From NCBI GenBank assembly GCA_008360975.2, contig CM039183.1, forward strand, positions 36,261,850 to 36,325,849: a DNA stretch of 64,000 bases, written 5' to 3'. The notes beneath the pieces were generated by a model. That model saw nothing but the letters and a program-made list of their open reading frames with translations, did not search any database and was not told the DNA's origin. Position numbers and translations under genes: made by a program. Source of the DNA: Lichenostomus cassidix. Its lineage: Eukaryota > Chordata > Aves > Passeriformes > Meliphagidae. Of the stretch, positions 12,701 to 26,200 are shown in pieces. Position 1 is the stretch's first letter. Each line of letters starts with the position of its first letter.

Positions 12701-13584
12701 ATCCCACCAGTATATTGTACTGATGTCCAGTACAGAGGGCAATAGAGTGCACTCTACTCTGTGTCTTATTAAGCAGTAGCCAAGATCCAATTTTGGATTG
12801 TAGAACCAAAACTGAACTTTCATCTAGGACCAGTTACAAAAAAAACGAAAAAAACATCCCCTAAACCAGAAATAACATCTAGAGATCTTGGATGACAAAT
12901 TATTCAAAATGTGGTTGCTGACAGAACTGTTGACCTGTGAAGTCAGGGAAAGGTCAGAAGCAGAGGTCAGCAATAGAAACCAGTGATTCATCAAAGACTC
13001 TGAATCACTTAAAAGCCTGGAAACTATCCATGTATTCAATGCTTTGTATTTTCCCTTCTTTATATTCTCCCCTAGTGAACAATATGCAGCAGAATATCAT
13101 TAAAACACTTCTTTGTACCTGCTACTATCTACATGAGAGACATAAATCATTAAAATGTTGAGCAAATGACCCAACCAAGGAAAAACTATTAATGCAGGAG
13201 GATTTTTAAAGTTATGCATGAAATAATTTCAGGTCTTGAGAGGATTTAAAAATCAGCATACAAGGCACAAGAAAAGTGCTAAACCTGCTGCAAACCATGC
13301 AAACATTCAGGCTCCTCTGCAAAGTTCTGGCTACTGACTTGTCTGTGTGAGAGTATTTGAACAGCTAAACGTTGGATGGGGACCCCTCAGCATGATTTTG
13401 GCATCTTGAGACAGTAAGGCAAAAAAAGCTTCCCAAAATACAAAAATTACTTAATAAAAAATATATTTCCTTTTTGCAACTCTAACAGAGGTATCCACAC
13501 CAAGCTACCACAATTCCCTGCTTCCAATACTAGTACAGATGGACAACTCTGCATCCCAGACATAGTAGGAGCCAAGATGTATCC

Positions 13585-13993
13585 TGATGGTAAGCATGCA
13601 TCTCTCCTGTGAGAAAAGGCTGACAGAACTGGGTTTTTTCAGCCTGGAGAAGTGAAGACTTATGGGTGATCTAATTACAGCCTTTAACCACCTGAAGGGA
13701 GCCTACAGGAAAGAGAGACAAGAGCACGCAGTAACTGGCCAAGGGGGAATGGCTTCAAACTGAAAGAGAGTAGGTTTAGATCCAGTATGGGGAAAGAATT
13801 CCTTACTGGAGGGTGGTGAGGCACTGGAACAGGTTGCCCAAAGAAGCTGTGGATACCCCACGTCTGGAAATGTTCAAGGCCAGGTTAGAAGGGACATTGA
13901 ACAACCTTGGTTGAGTGGAAGGTGTCATAGCCCATGGCAGAGGGACTAAATGAACTTTAAGGTCCCTTCCAACCCAAAACATTGTAGGATTTC
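13585..13993 (+). mobile_element. CR1 LINE 3' fragment
   Basis: This copy covers the end of ORF2 and the 3' tail of a CR1. Recognisable pieces are 'agcctggagaagtgaagact', 'gaggcactggaacaggttgc' and 'aatgttcaaggccaggttag', and it closes with 'aaggtcccttccaacccaaa' and 'attgtaggattct'. The order and spacing match the usual avian CR1 3' end. Frameshifts are present. Confidence 0.93.
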
Positions 13994-15843
13994 TACTAAT
14001 GCTTAAATGATAGCCTTTTACAGATGATCTATTTAAAACACTTGAAAATTTATTATGGTGAATAATCCATTGAAGGGAAAAACTGTCAGATTGGCAACTT
14101 TTATGACCAAAATCATCTCCTTAACCAAAAAGCTTATCACAAAGGCAGAGATAAAGTTTACCCACAATTTATGCAAATCTACAAAGACCATTTCTAGTAG
14201 TGAGAGAACAGTTGTTGCTCTGAAGTGATTTATTTTTTTTATATTTCTGACAAGGCTGATACCAACTGACTAGCATATGGGGACACTATATTGCAGGTAA
14301 GGCTAACCAATTTGCATTGAGCTGACTCTGACATGGAATCTCCCATACAGCAGGGAGCACAGTATAGAAAAAGACTACTAAACTAGTCTTGGGGTTGGTT
14401 TTAAAGAGGCTTGTGAAATAGGACTAGGAGGACTGGAGTTAAGTGCTCAGTCTACACAGCACAATAAAGAATCCATCAGAAGGAATGTTTTTCTTATTAT
14501 TGACTTCGATCATTAAAACCAAATCAATAAAGCACATGGATAACTTTATTTATAAGAAAAATAATACTGAAGTAGAGTCACTCACATGCTTTGAGTCTTT
14601 GTGGGGATTGAACCTACTAGTTTGATTTATAGTGGGATCTTAGAGATGAAATTTTCCTTTAAGAGTGACCAGCCTAATTAGTAAATTGACAGGTTTATTT
14701 CAATAATTATAACTCTTCCAAAATTAAGTAGCTGACAACTTGCTGAACTACTCACAGGTGTGCAATTAAGAAGATTTCCTGCATGATATGAAAATGTAGG
14801 TAAGTATTATAAAAGTAATTTCCATCGTGTTTTATTGATAATTGCTTTTTCTTTCTTATCACAGGTTTCTTTGTTTAAAAAAAAAAACAAAAAAAGAAAA
14901 CATTAATGAGAGGCTTTTAATAAGTTCTGGTCTCTCTTTTCTTTCATACTGTTTATAGTACAAGGATTTACAAGACTCACCCTACTGATCCCAACTAAAT
15001 AATGAACACTCATACAAAGACACCAAAGATAAAGGTCTCTGGAGTCATCTCTTCATCAATAATATTTTGTAACATGCATTCTGTTGCCAGCACGAACACT
15101 TTTATACAAGCAAAAAAATTATTCAAAATGTGCTTTTAAACATTTCTTTTGGTTGATCCTTCCCAGTAAAAAAGGGCAAAAAGAGAATACAGACAATCCA
15201 AGTACAACAACTGCAACTGAAAAATTGAGCTAAAAAGTCCTGCCGCTGGCTCCTTATCAGTCTTGAATGAGACATACAGAATTGTAGGAAGAAATGGATG
15301 TAAAGCCCCCTAAACTAAACAACCAAATTTCACTCAAATAATCTGTCAGACTAATGATTTCTAATCTCTCTGCCTAGATGGCATTAAATGCTTTTCAAGA
15401 CTGGAACAAGAAAACAGCACTGGAGAAAAATACCTGTAATTCTCTAAGCTTGCCATGTACTTACTGCATCCATTGAAATTACAACATGAGGAAAATAAAA
15501 TAAAATCCACAGTCCCAAGTGTTAACAGCAGCAGATCGCATTGAGGTCAGTGTAACCAGGAACAGACTAAAGCCTTCTGGCTTCAGTTGCTGTGGTGACT
15601 TTCCAGGGCTCCTTCCACAGGGAAGCAGGCAGATGACAGGGAGCTGACAGGAGAAATCAAAACTTTTAAGACACATCCCTCTTCTCACTCCAGTTGGGAT
15701 GTGCTCACTGTTATTTAGGCCACAACTGTCAACATTCAAAAAATACTCCTCCATGTTCAGAGGACTTTTGGCTGGGATCAGAAAGTGCAAAGGCTGTTTT
15801 GTTTTACCCAAAACACTCCTTATTGCTATGCTTCCCCCCCCAG

Positions 15844-16138
15844 GTCTCAGTTACAAGCTGTAAAAATTGACGGAACACGGATTAAATTTACTTGGAGCAA
15901 TTTTAACAGAGAAGTGATCAGCACAATGATAGATTATCAGCAACCTACAAGTCAGAGAGTTCCAGAGGAGTGCCAGCCATTCAGAGATGAAACCCTTTCA
16001 GGATCTGGCAGCAAACCCTCACGTCCTTCAGCTCTTCAGAACAGGGTGGTAGCATTAAAATTCAGTAAACATATTTTAAATTCAGTACAAAAATATGCTG
16101 CTAATTCCAGAACTCACAATAAACCAGAATTACACTGA
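15844..16138 (+). other. Unassigned plus-strand open segment after a splice-acceptor-like tract
   Basis: A pyrimidine run containing nine C ends in CAG at 15843, and the following frame is open for 98 codons to TGA at 16136-16138. It opens SQLQAVKIDGTRIKFTW and has mixed polar composition. It is antisense to PRKN. I recognise no domain, no polyadenylation signal follows closely, and no partner exon can be proven. Confidence 0.15.
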
Positions 16139-17725
16139 ACTTTCTATCTCTTAAGGCAAATCTCTCAGAACAGAGTAGGTGGAAGAAAGGTTTTCTGTGT
16201 GAAGGTATTTTTTTACCAGTTACAACTATAATTTCATGTCAAACATGAAACCATTTCATCTGTAAGTTTTGAGCTACAGAAACAGTTAAGCAACTTCATA
16301 CATTTTAGGCAGAGAAGATCACGTCAATCCTGAAATTTGGGATACATCATAAGCTATGTCTGCATGGGAAATATATGGACTAAATGAAGTAGTACAAAAA
16401 AATAAAAAATCTAAGGTAAACCAATATACAAGTCAAGGTCTGCAATTAACATATTGCTAATAATGCCAACTAGACACCTTGTAATTTAAATTGATATGTG
16501 TTGTAGTTAAACAAAGGCAATAAACCAAAGATGCAAAATAAAAATCCAAGCCTCATGAATATTCCACAGTAATAATTTCATCCAGATGTGATAATTGCAT
16601 GTCAGATTGTTCAATTTTAAATATTTTTCTTTGACAAGGATTAAAAAAATAAAAATCTTTTGGCAGAGAGACAAAGCTATAGAATTTCCATTGTAGGCAA
16701 TACCTGGAGAAGCCATCAGCCCATCGAGTCACTTCTGTAAGGCACCATTAGACAATGTGTCTCGAGACAACCATCCATTCAACCACCTGGGCTATGGTAA
16801 ATCCACATGGAATGGATACTGCCCTCTGCTACATGTTCCTGCCATTCCCTTTCCTTCTCTAGCTGTCATCTACTGCTTCCTTATTTCTGCTCTTTTTATT
16901 TTGTCCAAAATGTCTCTCTCTGATTTCTGTGGAAAGACACACACACCAAGTATACTACATATATCTTTAAAATCCCCAACTAACCATGTAAAAAAAACCC
17001 CAAAACACCAAACAAAAGATCACCCCACGCCCACCCCAGAACCCAATTTACATTTTTACTAAGAATAAATTTCTCAATTAATCAACACAAAAGTTTAAAG
17101 CTAAAGGGCCACTAGCAAGAGACTTGCTTCATAAGGTGTTCAAACATCTTTTTCGCTCACTGTGGTTATATAAAACTGTGAAATCAAGATTACATACTAC
17201 AGTATCTGAGGAAAATAGATTGCTATATCATCCATTTTTGATTTTACACATAATCAGAAACCCTGAAAGACAAAACCATATCCATTTCAGCAAGAATATT
17301 TCTATGTTCTAAAAGGAAAGGTTATAGGATATCAAAGACTCTTTTTTTCTAAAAAGGAAAACAAACAAAATTACTATCTTTGATTTTTTTTTTCTGAATT
17401 CTACAATTACTGTAAACTCTACATTTGCATCACAGTAATCACAAACAAAAGTATCTGTATTTTAGCTATTAAAAAATACAGGAAACCCTGCATCAAGTGC
17501 ATTATTCAGGTTAATTTCAGATCGTTTAAGGTTATGTTGCATGTATGGGTTTGCTTTTTTCCCCTAAACCATGATCCTGCTACTACACATATAAGATGAT
17601 TCTTTAAGCATTTTACATGAGAACATAACTAGCGTTAAAGAATTGAGATTGTACCAGGCAGTTCAGCATCCTGCCTTTGCTATCAAGATACTGCACATAC
17701 TGCAAGAAGTTGATCCAAAGCACTC

Positions 17726-18165
17726 ACTGAATCATGGCATTGTTTAGGTTGGAAGGGACCTTCTAAGGCCATCTCCTCCAACTTCCCTGCAATAAGCAGC
17801 AACAATTTCAATGAGACCAGGATCCTCAGAACCCCGTCCAATATGACCTTGAATGTTTCCAGTGATGGGGCATCCACCCCCTCTCTGGCAGCTGTCCCAG
17901 AATCTAACCATCCACATTGTAGCAAACATCTTCTTTATTTCCAATCTAAATGTACCCTCTCTCCAAATTAAAATCATTACCCTTGTCCTGTCACAACAGA
18001 CTCTACTGGAAAGTCTGTCCACATCCTTCCTATAAGCCCCTTTTAAGCATAAAAGGCCACAACTGTGTCCCCTTGGAGCCTTTTCTTCAGGCTGAAAAAC
18101 TTCAGCTCTCTCAGCCTGTCCTTCAAGAATAAGTGCTCCAGCCCTCACATCATTTTTGTGGCGTA
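17726..18165 (-). mobile_element. CR1 LINE 3' fragment, reverse orientation
   Basis: Read on the plus strand, it begins with the reverse complement of the CR1 tail ('gtttaggttggaagggacct') and runs back through 'ctccaacttccctgcaa', 'ggggcatccacc' and 'cttcaggctgaaaaacttca'. A 134-codon open frame on the minus strand is a by-product of the element. It is in the same orientation as PRKN transcription. There are no intact coding motifs. Confidence 0.93.
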
Positions 18166-20548
18166 ACCTGTCTTATTATTACAGAAATATAGTCCTATAA
18201 TCTAGTATCAAATTTTCCAACTTTTTCTTCTCCTAAAACAGTGCTTTAAAGAACAGCTCAGTCTTTTTTCCAATTTCATCTCTCTCTCTGTGTTCATGAA
18301 TATTGAATTATTCCTGACTTATATTCTATATATTGGCACAACCGGAAAATACTTTAAGTCAATCTTTATGGTTTTCACAAAAATCACCAAAAAGGTGAAC
18401 TGACTCAGGTTACAGGGGGCATTTGAAATTAACTCTCCTATTATCTATACAAGCTCTTGAGGAGGCCCCTTTAGAATAGTAAAGGTGCCCCAACATCTGA
18501 ATTTTGTAAGAACTTTGTCTAATTTGTGCATACAAGGTGATCTGTGTGGATGTCTTGCTGGATCAGCCTTTGATGGATATTAAGCCAGAGCAATGCCTCA
18601 TTTCTTTATACCTGCTCTGAATCTTTTATATAATTCTAGGAGCTGATTGTCTTAAATAAGAGGAATTTTGGGCATAAGCAGTGAATTTCCCTGTGCTCCA
18701 GTGTTCTGAACAGAACAAGGCTTAAAGGGCAACACAGCAAGACATCACTGAGATAACTCCACCCCACATCCACCCTATCCCAGGCTCATCCATGCTTTTC
18801 TAGGTTTAGCTTTTGATTTCTTTCCACACAGTAGAATGACATACACTCTGCTATAAAATGATTAACTCTCTAGACACAGATGGTACATCTGAAGTCACTT
18901 CACAAGCATTAGAAAGTAAAAAAATAAGTTACTTTAAAAGGTGACTGCTATCAAGATACTTTGAAATGCATAATTCAGGACAGATCAGCTAGAAGCTACA
19001 TAAAACATCATTTAATATTACAGTGAAGTTCAGATTTCCCCTGAATTCTGAACAGCCCAAGTGAAAGACTTTAGTTTTGTAGACAAGATATCTGTATTTA
19101 ATTTATGAAGGTTATGACTTGCATTCAAATAACTGAATCTATTTCAGGCTAAGACCACCTGTAAAACCAAATATGCTAATCATTTCAGAAAAGAGTAGGC
19201 CCTCACACATAAAATCAGGGTATTTCTATACTGGCATGACAGTCATTTCAAACTAATTTGCATTTCCACAGACTTTAATACATTTTATTCTGAAGACAGA
19301 GTTCCCTTTTATTGCAATCTCATTCAGTATCTCTTGTCACATGGAAAGAAAAGAGATATATAATTTAAATACTTTGCATTTTACAATAACATTTTAACTA
19401 TCACTGTGATGTTTTCCTTGCTTATGACTCAGTGTAAACCATGACAACAAATAAAATTGATTAACTGGAATTAATATTATGATTAATTCACAGTTCAGCG
19501 CCTATGGCAATGGCTTAATCGGTACTTTTTATTTATTTGTCATCATCAGGCTTAGCTATAACAAATTCACTTATGATAATAAAAAGGATCTAGAGCTGGC
19601 ACTTTAATCAGAACATAGATGTGGACTATGCCACACTATATATAATAATAAACCAGGCAGAACTTCCTCAAATACACACACAAGCACAACTGTTCTTTAT
19701 AACTGCGTTTCGCCATTCCAGGTCTCACCTATTTCCCTGAGACTCAGTCTCTACAGGAGGGACAAGCTGTCCCTGTTTATTTCAAGTTTTGGTCTGCTCT
19801 GAACAGACACAATGTCTGCAGAGCAACTAATAGCCCAGAATTGCAACTCTGTAAACAAGATAATTATAATTTAAGGCAGTGCCTTCTCTTCACAAAGATA
19901 AAGCATATGCAAACCCATCAGCTTTAGAGTGCAGACAGTACACAAGAAATCTTAGTGGATTATCTCCTTGCTGCAAAAATTGATACCAGATACTACACAG
20001 TGAACATCTCTGATGAAAAACAAAAGGGTCAAATACATTCAATCTGTTTTGGATAAGAGAGAAATCAAGTAATTTGTTAACTTCAAACAATGTTTTTACC
20101 TTCATCCCTCAAGTTATGAGATCTTTTACTTGTCTATACCTAGAATTTTTTTAAAAGCTACAAAAAGGATCCCACACAAAGTTGGGGTTTTTGGGAGTGG
20201 GGAGGGGATAAGGGGAGCAACAAATTAAAACAGGATTTAATGTTTCTTCTCCTAACTTTACTAATGTGCAATGCCAGTAAGAGTCAAATATCAGTAAAAC
20301 AGTGCATTATAAATTGCCAGAGAACTCCAAAATCCACTATTAAGAGTGCTATTTTGTACATCAGTGTTATTCTACTCTCCTTTTAATTCATGCCAATATC
20401 CTTTAACTCCACTTGAACAATTCCAAATTATCAATAACATGTCACAAGTTTTCCTTCTCATACAATTCCCCAATTTTCCACAGTGATGGAACACCAAAGA
20501 TATATTCTGAAGTTACTGTGCATTTAGACAAGACATTTAGATCTGAGA

Positions 20549-20605
20549 AAAAAAACCAAACCAAAACAAAGACCCAAAAATCCCAAAAAACCAAAACAAT
20601 TCACC
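20549..20605. repeat. A/C-rich simple repeat
   Basis: Irregular CCAAAA/CAAAA units ('accaaaccaaaacaaagacc' and onward). It may have arisen from an old poly-A-like tail, but no element is recognisable upstream. Confidence 0.7.
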
Positions 20606-22997
20606 CTTAAAATTTTAAGCAAATTAAAGAACTTCCGATCATGCTCTCTGGCTCCTGAGCTCTCACCTGCTAAATTCTCCCAAGCTTCCTCAAGCTGAAA
20701 AATACTTTTGAAAATAAGCCTTATTCTCTAGAGTATTGGTGGTCCCACCACATAGACTAGAGATGGACATTTATGCATGAAAGCTATTCATAAGCATTTA
20801 ATTACACTGTGCAAATATCTATGCGCTGCGCTGGACAAATTCCCATCGGGTATAGCTCCTTTGAGATAAAGGGTCACAAAAGCAAAGAACAAAATCCTAT
20901 TACAAACAGGAAAGAGAAAACTGCAAATTTGTAGTAATCAAATAATTGTAATAGAGAAATTGATTGTAGTACAATACCTAACATGAATAGCTAGGATTTG
21001 AAAAAGATTTCTGTTCAGAGTTCTCACTTGCCTAAAGAGTGGTTGTAGGAACGACACATTCTCTCTTGGTCCACCATTTTCTAAATCCATAATAAAGTAA
21101 GCTTCATACTGCCTCAGAGCTATTGAGAAATCATCATTTTAAATTTCGCATGACTTATAATTTATCATTAAAGTAAAAAATTATTAATAAGAGCATTGAT
21201 TTAAAAACAAAAGTTATTACAGCAATGAAACTTTGAAGTAGTCCTACTGGCTCTTGTTATAAAATTATATTTTCCAATGAAATCAGAAGAGGGATTTGTT
21301 CTCTACTCAAATCTTAAAATTCCTTAATCAGTCTTTTCTGCTACTTTAATTTTTACTTTTATTTCTCTTCAGCAGACTTTGAGATTGTATTTCCTATTAC
21401 ACTAGGGGAAACTGCTTCCTTTTAAGCTCAGAAAAACAAACTCTTGTCTTTTACAATCATGGTTTGCAATTAACTTCTCATCTTTAATGTAAGCATCGAA
21501 TCAATCTATCAACTCATGCATTGTCACTTTTGTCTAATTATGCTGTATGATCACAGAAAATACACTACATTACAAAAAATATGCATGTGTTGGTAAGTCT
21601 TCATGCATCTACTATTTTAAAGCGTTCCCTTGGAAAGTCTTCTCAAGGTGGGAGGGGGGACAACAGCAGCAACAACAAAAAAGAAAACCCCAACAAAATC
21701 CCAGCCCTTAATAGCTCATTTATAGATGTTTTATGTTTTCTATTACAGCAAGCTCCATTATCTCATATTGCTATGCATATGCCAGCTATACTCAGCCTTG
21801 TCTCATTTGTTATAAAAAACAAGGACCTTTCAAACACTTTCCTAGCCTTCCTTTAAAAGAAATAACCACAAACATGTGAGTGTCAGTGAAGTGGAAAATT
21901 AGCCCTTTGAAACAAGTAAAGCATCCTCCCCATGATATTAAGGAAACCGTAGGACTGAATAGCAACAACAACAAGCATGCTGAGCCACGTTAAGGATGAT
22001 TTTACTGAGCATGCTCCTAAAAAAAGTCCTTGACATTGCGAATGTTTGTCTTGCACATAGATCCCAGAGCCAAACCTCCATCTGGAAGAGATTTGAACTA
22101 CCATCCAGAGGCATTTCAGGATCTGAACCAAAAGGTTTACAGCATTACAATCCAGTTAATTCTATTGCTTCTAATTCCAGCTGGACTTAAAGTCTTATCT
22201 CTGCACTCCAGGCCTTCAGATACAGCCTATCACAGTAACACCAATTCCCAGAGAATTCAACTCCATGACCCAAGTGAGATTAAATCCCTCCAGATAGCCC
22301 AAGTAAATGGCTCATAACTCGTTTCTGTCACTTTCACTAATGCCTTTGTACCGTGAAAGAAACCAGCAAAGGTGTAAATATCTACAAATTATTAACTGCA
22401 CTTTTTCTCTTGACTCCTATCAGCGATTCCAGTTGTCTGGTTCCTGCTGAGAACATCACAGATATTTACTGGTTGAACTTTTTCTTTAAATACTGCACTA
22501 ATTTGCTCCTGAATATTTGTACTCTATACCTGAGTGCTGCTATTTTTGATTAAACACACACAGACACAGAAATATAAATAAATAGAGAAACACCGAAAAG
22601 AAGAGATGCATCTTCGATGTTAGTTGGATTTAAACTCCCTCAAATCAGGTAATCCCACAGCACATCTTAGCACATCTTGTGTTAAGTAGTTTCACCCAAA
22701 AGAAAGCAGATGTAAGCTGAAAGGGAGCATTTCAAGACATGACATATTTAGTTTCTATTTATGAGTACACATTTATTTTAATGAACTGAGGACACAGTTC
22801 CCAAATATTCCTTTGGGACAAATAGAGGAAAAAGGTAATTATCTTCTTAAAATATGGTAGATTCCTGTGCAAAGCCTGAATAAAACCTGCAGCACAAACG
22901 TAGATGGTAATCAGAGATAGCTATTGTCAAACAAAGGTAGCAGATTTGTTTAATTTTTTACTTAATGTTTTTCTTTTGTTTGGCTTTTATTTTCCAG

Positions 22998-23039
22998 GAG
23001 GAGTACTTTGGAAGTGCACAAGAAGAAAATAAAGAAGGG
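22998..23039 (+). other. Microexon-like 42-base segment
   Basis: A long T-rich tract ending in TTTTCCAG (22997) is followed by 14 open codons, EEYFGSAQEENKEG, and then a perfect GTAAGT donor at 23040. It is in phase 0 on both sides and lies on the strand opposite to PRKN. Splice-site matches of this quality are expected a few times by chance in a window this size. Confidence 0.15.
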
Positions 23040-23222
23040 GTAAGTAAGCAGAATTGTTTCCCAAAACAGTCCCCAGAATTAAAAAGAAACATGTTCCACA
23101 GGAGATTTTTAAAGATCCCAGTGGGAAAAAAATCAGAAACATTCAGGTGCCTGAATTTTGTAATTCCAGGCTTATGAAGTTCTATCTGTCCAGCACAGTG
23201 CAGAGAGACAGGTAAGCGGGGG

Positions 23223-23240
23223 AAAAAAAAAAAAAAAAAA
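23223..23240. repeat. Poly-A run of 18
   Basis: This is an uninterrupted run of 18 A following GCGGGGG. No SINE or processed gene is recognisable to its left, so I treat it as a mononucleotide repeat. Confidence 0.9.
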
Positions 23241-26200
23241 TCACCTACCAGAAATGTACCTCTTTTTTTCCAGGGTAAGAAAGGGACCATAAAAATCCTT
23301 TGTACACAGTAGATATCTACCATCAAACATTGTCATTGCACAAGACTAAGAAAGTTCTCCCTGAGTACTTCTTTCAGCAGTTTTTCTTCAAGACTGAGCC
23401 AGGCCACAGCCTCAGGAGCATCACATAAACCAGTGAGCAGTATCATCACTAACATCAGATGCAGCTGAGTTCCCAAATCAGAAGGGTGACTGCCAGCTGG
23501 GGGCACTGGACCAGCGACATGGATGTTGGTGGACCCTTGCTGAGTGCTACAATTAGGCACAGCTGCACGACAAAGACTCAGCCCTGTGTGCTGAGACAGC
23601 ACCTGGATTCACTTGCAGACTAGGCAGAAGGAGTCGTCTAGGCTAATGCAGGGAGCAGCTGAGGCAGTCAAGAGCTGGGGGTAGGCGCTCTGGACTGCAA
23701 AGGCCAATGGCTACACTTAGGCTCCCTTTCCAGTGGAGAACAGAGAACATGGGCAACATACACATTGGTTAGTCACACCTGTATTCTTAATCAGATACTG
23801 GGGGGTTACCAGCATTATTGCTGAGAAGATGCCCACAAGAATTCTTTTCTGGTAGTAAGTCCAGGCAACACTACATCCTCAACTGTTCTCAGGGTGCTGC
23901 CACTTAAATTGGTTAAAGCAGTTACATTAAAATTACTCAGAATTAAAAAATGCCAATGAAGCACTTTCTGTTTAACAGTTAAAGCAGCCAAGGAAGCTGA
24001 AACTCTCTGTTTATGGCTCATTTAAGTATCTTCAAGTAGAAAAGGACATTGTGGTGAGGCAAAGTCAATGAAGTTAGATCTGCAGGTTTAGTCAGCAAAA
24101 GGGAAATGACTCAGTGTAAGTGAAGCAGGTGACTCATATTTGTTTTTAATATGAAAATGAGGAGAAAACCCAGCTAGCACAGCTCAGTTAATGGTAAGAC
24201 TGTGACCATATGCTAAAAGACAGAATGCCTTGGTAATCTTTTTTGTGGCACATAACAAATTATCACAGTAAGGGTAAAAAACTGGCCCCCATTTTTAATA
24301 AACTGTATATTACAACTGACAGGATGCAGGTACACAGAAAACCCCGTACATCCATCAGAATTCCACATATTTTGTTTTACCTGAAGCAAGTTTTGTAATT
24401 CTGGACAAAGTAAATGACATGATTAACCCAGCTGAGACTGTCTTTATTAGACTTCAATAATATATGCAAACTAGAAACTTTATTTATTGTTATTTATCCA
24501 AAATACTGAAACTACAAAGCATGTTGTATTTCCATTCCCTGTTTACCCTTTTTAAGTGCCACCAATGAATGAGGCAATATTTTTTCCTACATTAACACTG
24601 ATTGCCTATATGGAGACAAGAGGTTCAGGTTCTAAATATTTTACACATTGCACCACTCAGTTTTAGACGGGTTATGCAACTAAGATGGCAAGGACCCACA
24701 GTGGAAATTGTGAAGAACCAGTAAATCACATATCCAACTGACATTCAGCCCTCTATTCTATCTCTGAAAGCCTGGTCCACAGACACCTTCAGTGGTATTT
24801 ATTTAACTAAACATAGACATTTATGTGCAAGAAAGATTGCTTATGTTCTCTTTATAATGGAGAAAAATACACAGTTTCAGAGTTTGTTAATCTTATTCTC
24901 AAGTAAATGTCTAGAACAGGTCAGATGATTTGTGTCCTGAAATTGTCTTTTCATTTTTACCACAACATAGAGTGAACTCCAACACAAGTATCTGTGTGAT
25001 AAATGTTTAAGTTTAGATGAGGGGAATCTATTCCTCACTGATACTCACATGAAAGAGAACTGGTTTGCTTTACTGGTTTTCGTATAACAATTATTGAAGA
25101 GTTCTTTTTCATTAAAACAACTGCTGATATTGTTTGCACCTTTTCAGGGTATATGAAGTCAGGGAGAATCTGATGCATAAAAAAAGGGTCTTATAGCAGT
25201 GATATGTCTTTAGCACATGTTCATAGAGGAAATAAATAAGTATTTGAATCCTAATAAAGGCATATTAAATAAGGCCTAATAATGGGAATGAAAAGTGGCA
25301 TTACCAACATACAGGAAAATGTCTGATGGGAAAACTTACAGTTTCTAGACTTATGCAAATCACCTTGGGCACAATGCTAAGTATAGAGATTAGGTGAACA
25401 ATCTGAAGACAGAAGTAAACAGGAGAAGGCAAGAAATCTCCAACTAGAAATATTTTCAAAATGGAATAAAAAATATGTTTGCGTGGGTCAGAATTAGATG
25501 TTTACATGTCTGCTAATGTTCATCTTGAAAAATAACCAGTAATTAGCATTTTTTCTTACCCAAGAATGAATAAGCGAAACTGACAGCTAAAACAGAAGTT
25601 TGCTTCTTGGTTTTTCTCTTCCTGAGAATGCTGGAAATATTAATCTGAAATCAGACTGATCAAATCATTACAACTGTATTACTGAGCATCTAGTCAAGGC
25701 TGAAAGAATCTTTATTTTATAACATTTCAGTTAGTTGTTGTATCTTAAAGACAACCCTGAAATTTTACTACCTGTGGATAGTTTCCATTCGTACTTTGCT
25801 ATCTTGCTTACATTTTCATTTGATGATCTCTTTTTTTAATATAATGCATATTAATGAGCATTGAAATAAGCAAGAAGCAGATCCTAGTACACCCTGGACA
25901 ACAGTAATGCTTGAGCAAAGCTAAGTTTCTCTCTTTTACCCAGATTTGTATGGCTCCTCACAGGTGAAGGTAGGGGACCGCAGTGAATTTTTGTTGTTAA
26001 TAATTATTATGTACAAAACAAGAATACATCCTGTTTTTATTGAGCCTTAATTACATCTATGCAATGCCATGATAATACCTCTTTGTTTGAGCAGGTGTAT
26101 GTATTTAATTCCTCGAGAGGTCACACTAGCTCAGCAACTGCTGTCACAGCAGTCCAGCTGCTTAACCAAGTCAGAATGTACTGCTGTGAAAAGGCAAAGG

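Larger units (their letters stand above)
7476..13584. other. Unique intronic DNA, no gene seen
   Basis: AT-rich sequence without a recognisable gene. It holds the A/C tract at 7971, a possible ancient LINE piece at 9540-9760, and an evenly mixed stretch at 12181-12400 that looks like a candidate conserved non-coding element. The 141-codon minus-strand frame at 12398-12823 has no motif I recognise and reads as chance. Confidence 0.6.

Noticed and set aside
12398..12823. A 141-codon minus-strand open frame
   Set aside because: There is no recognisable motif and no good splice or start context. An open frame of this length is expected about once by chance in this much AT-rich DNA.
17744..18148. 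A 134-codon minus-strand open frame that looks gene-like
   Set aside because: It lies entirely inside a CR1 3' fragment and is a reading frame of the dead element.
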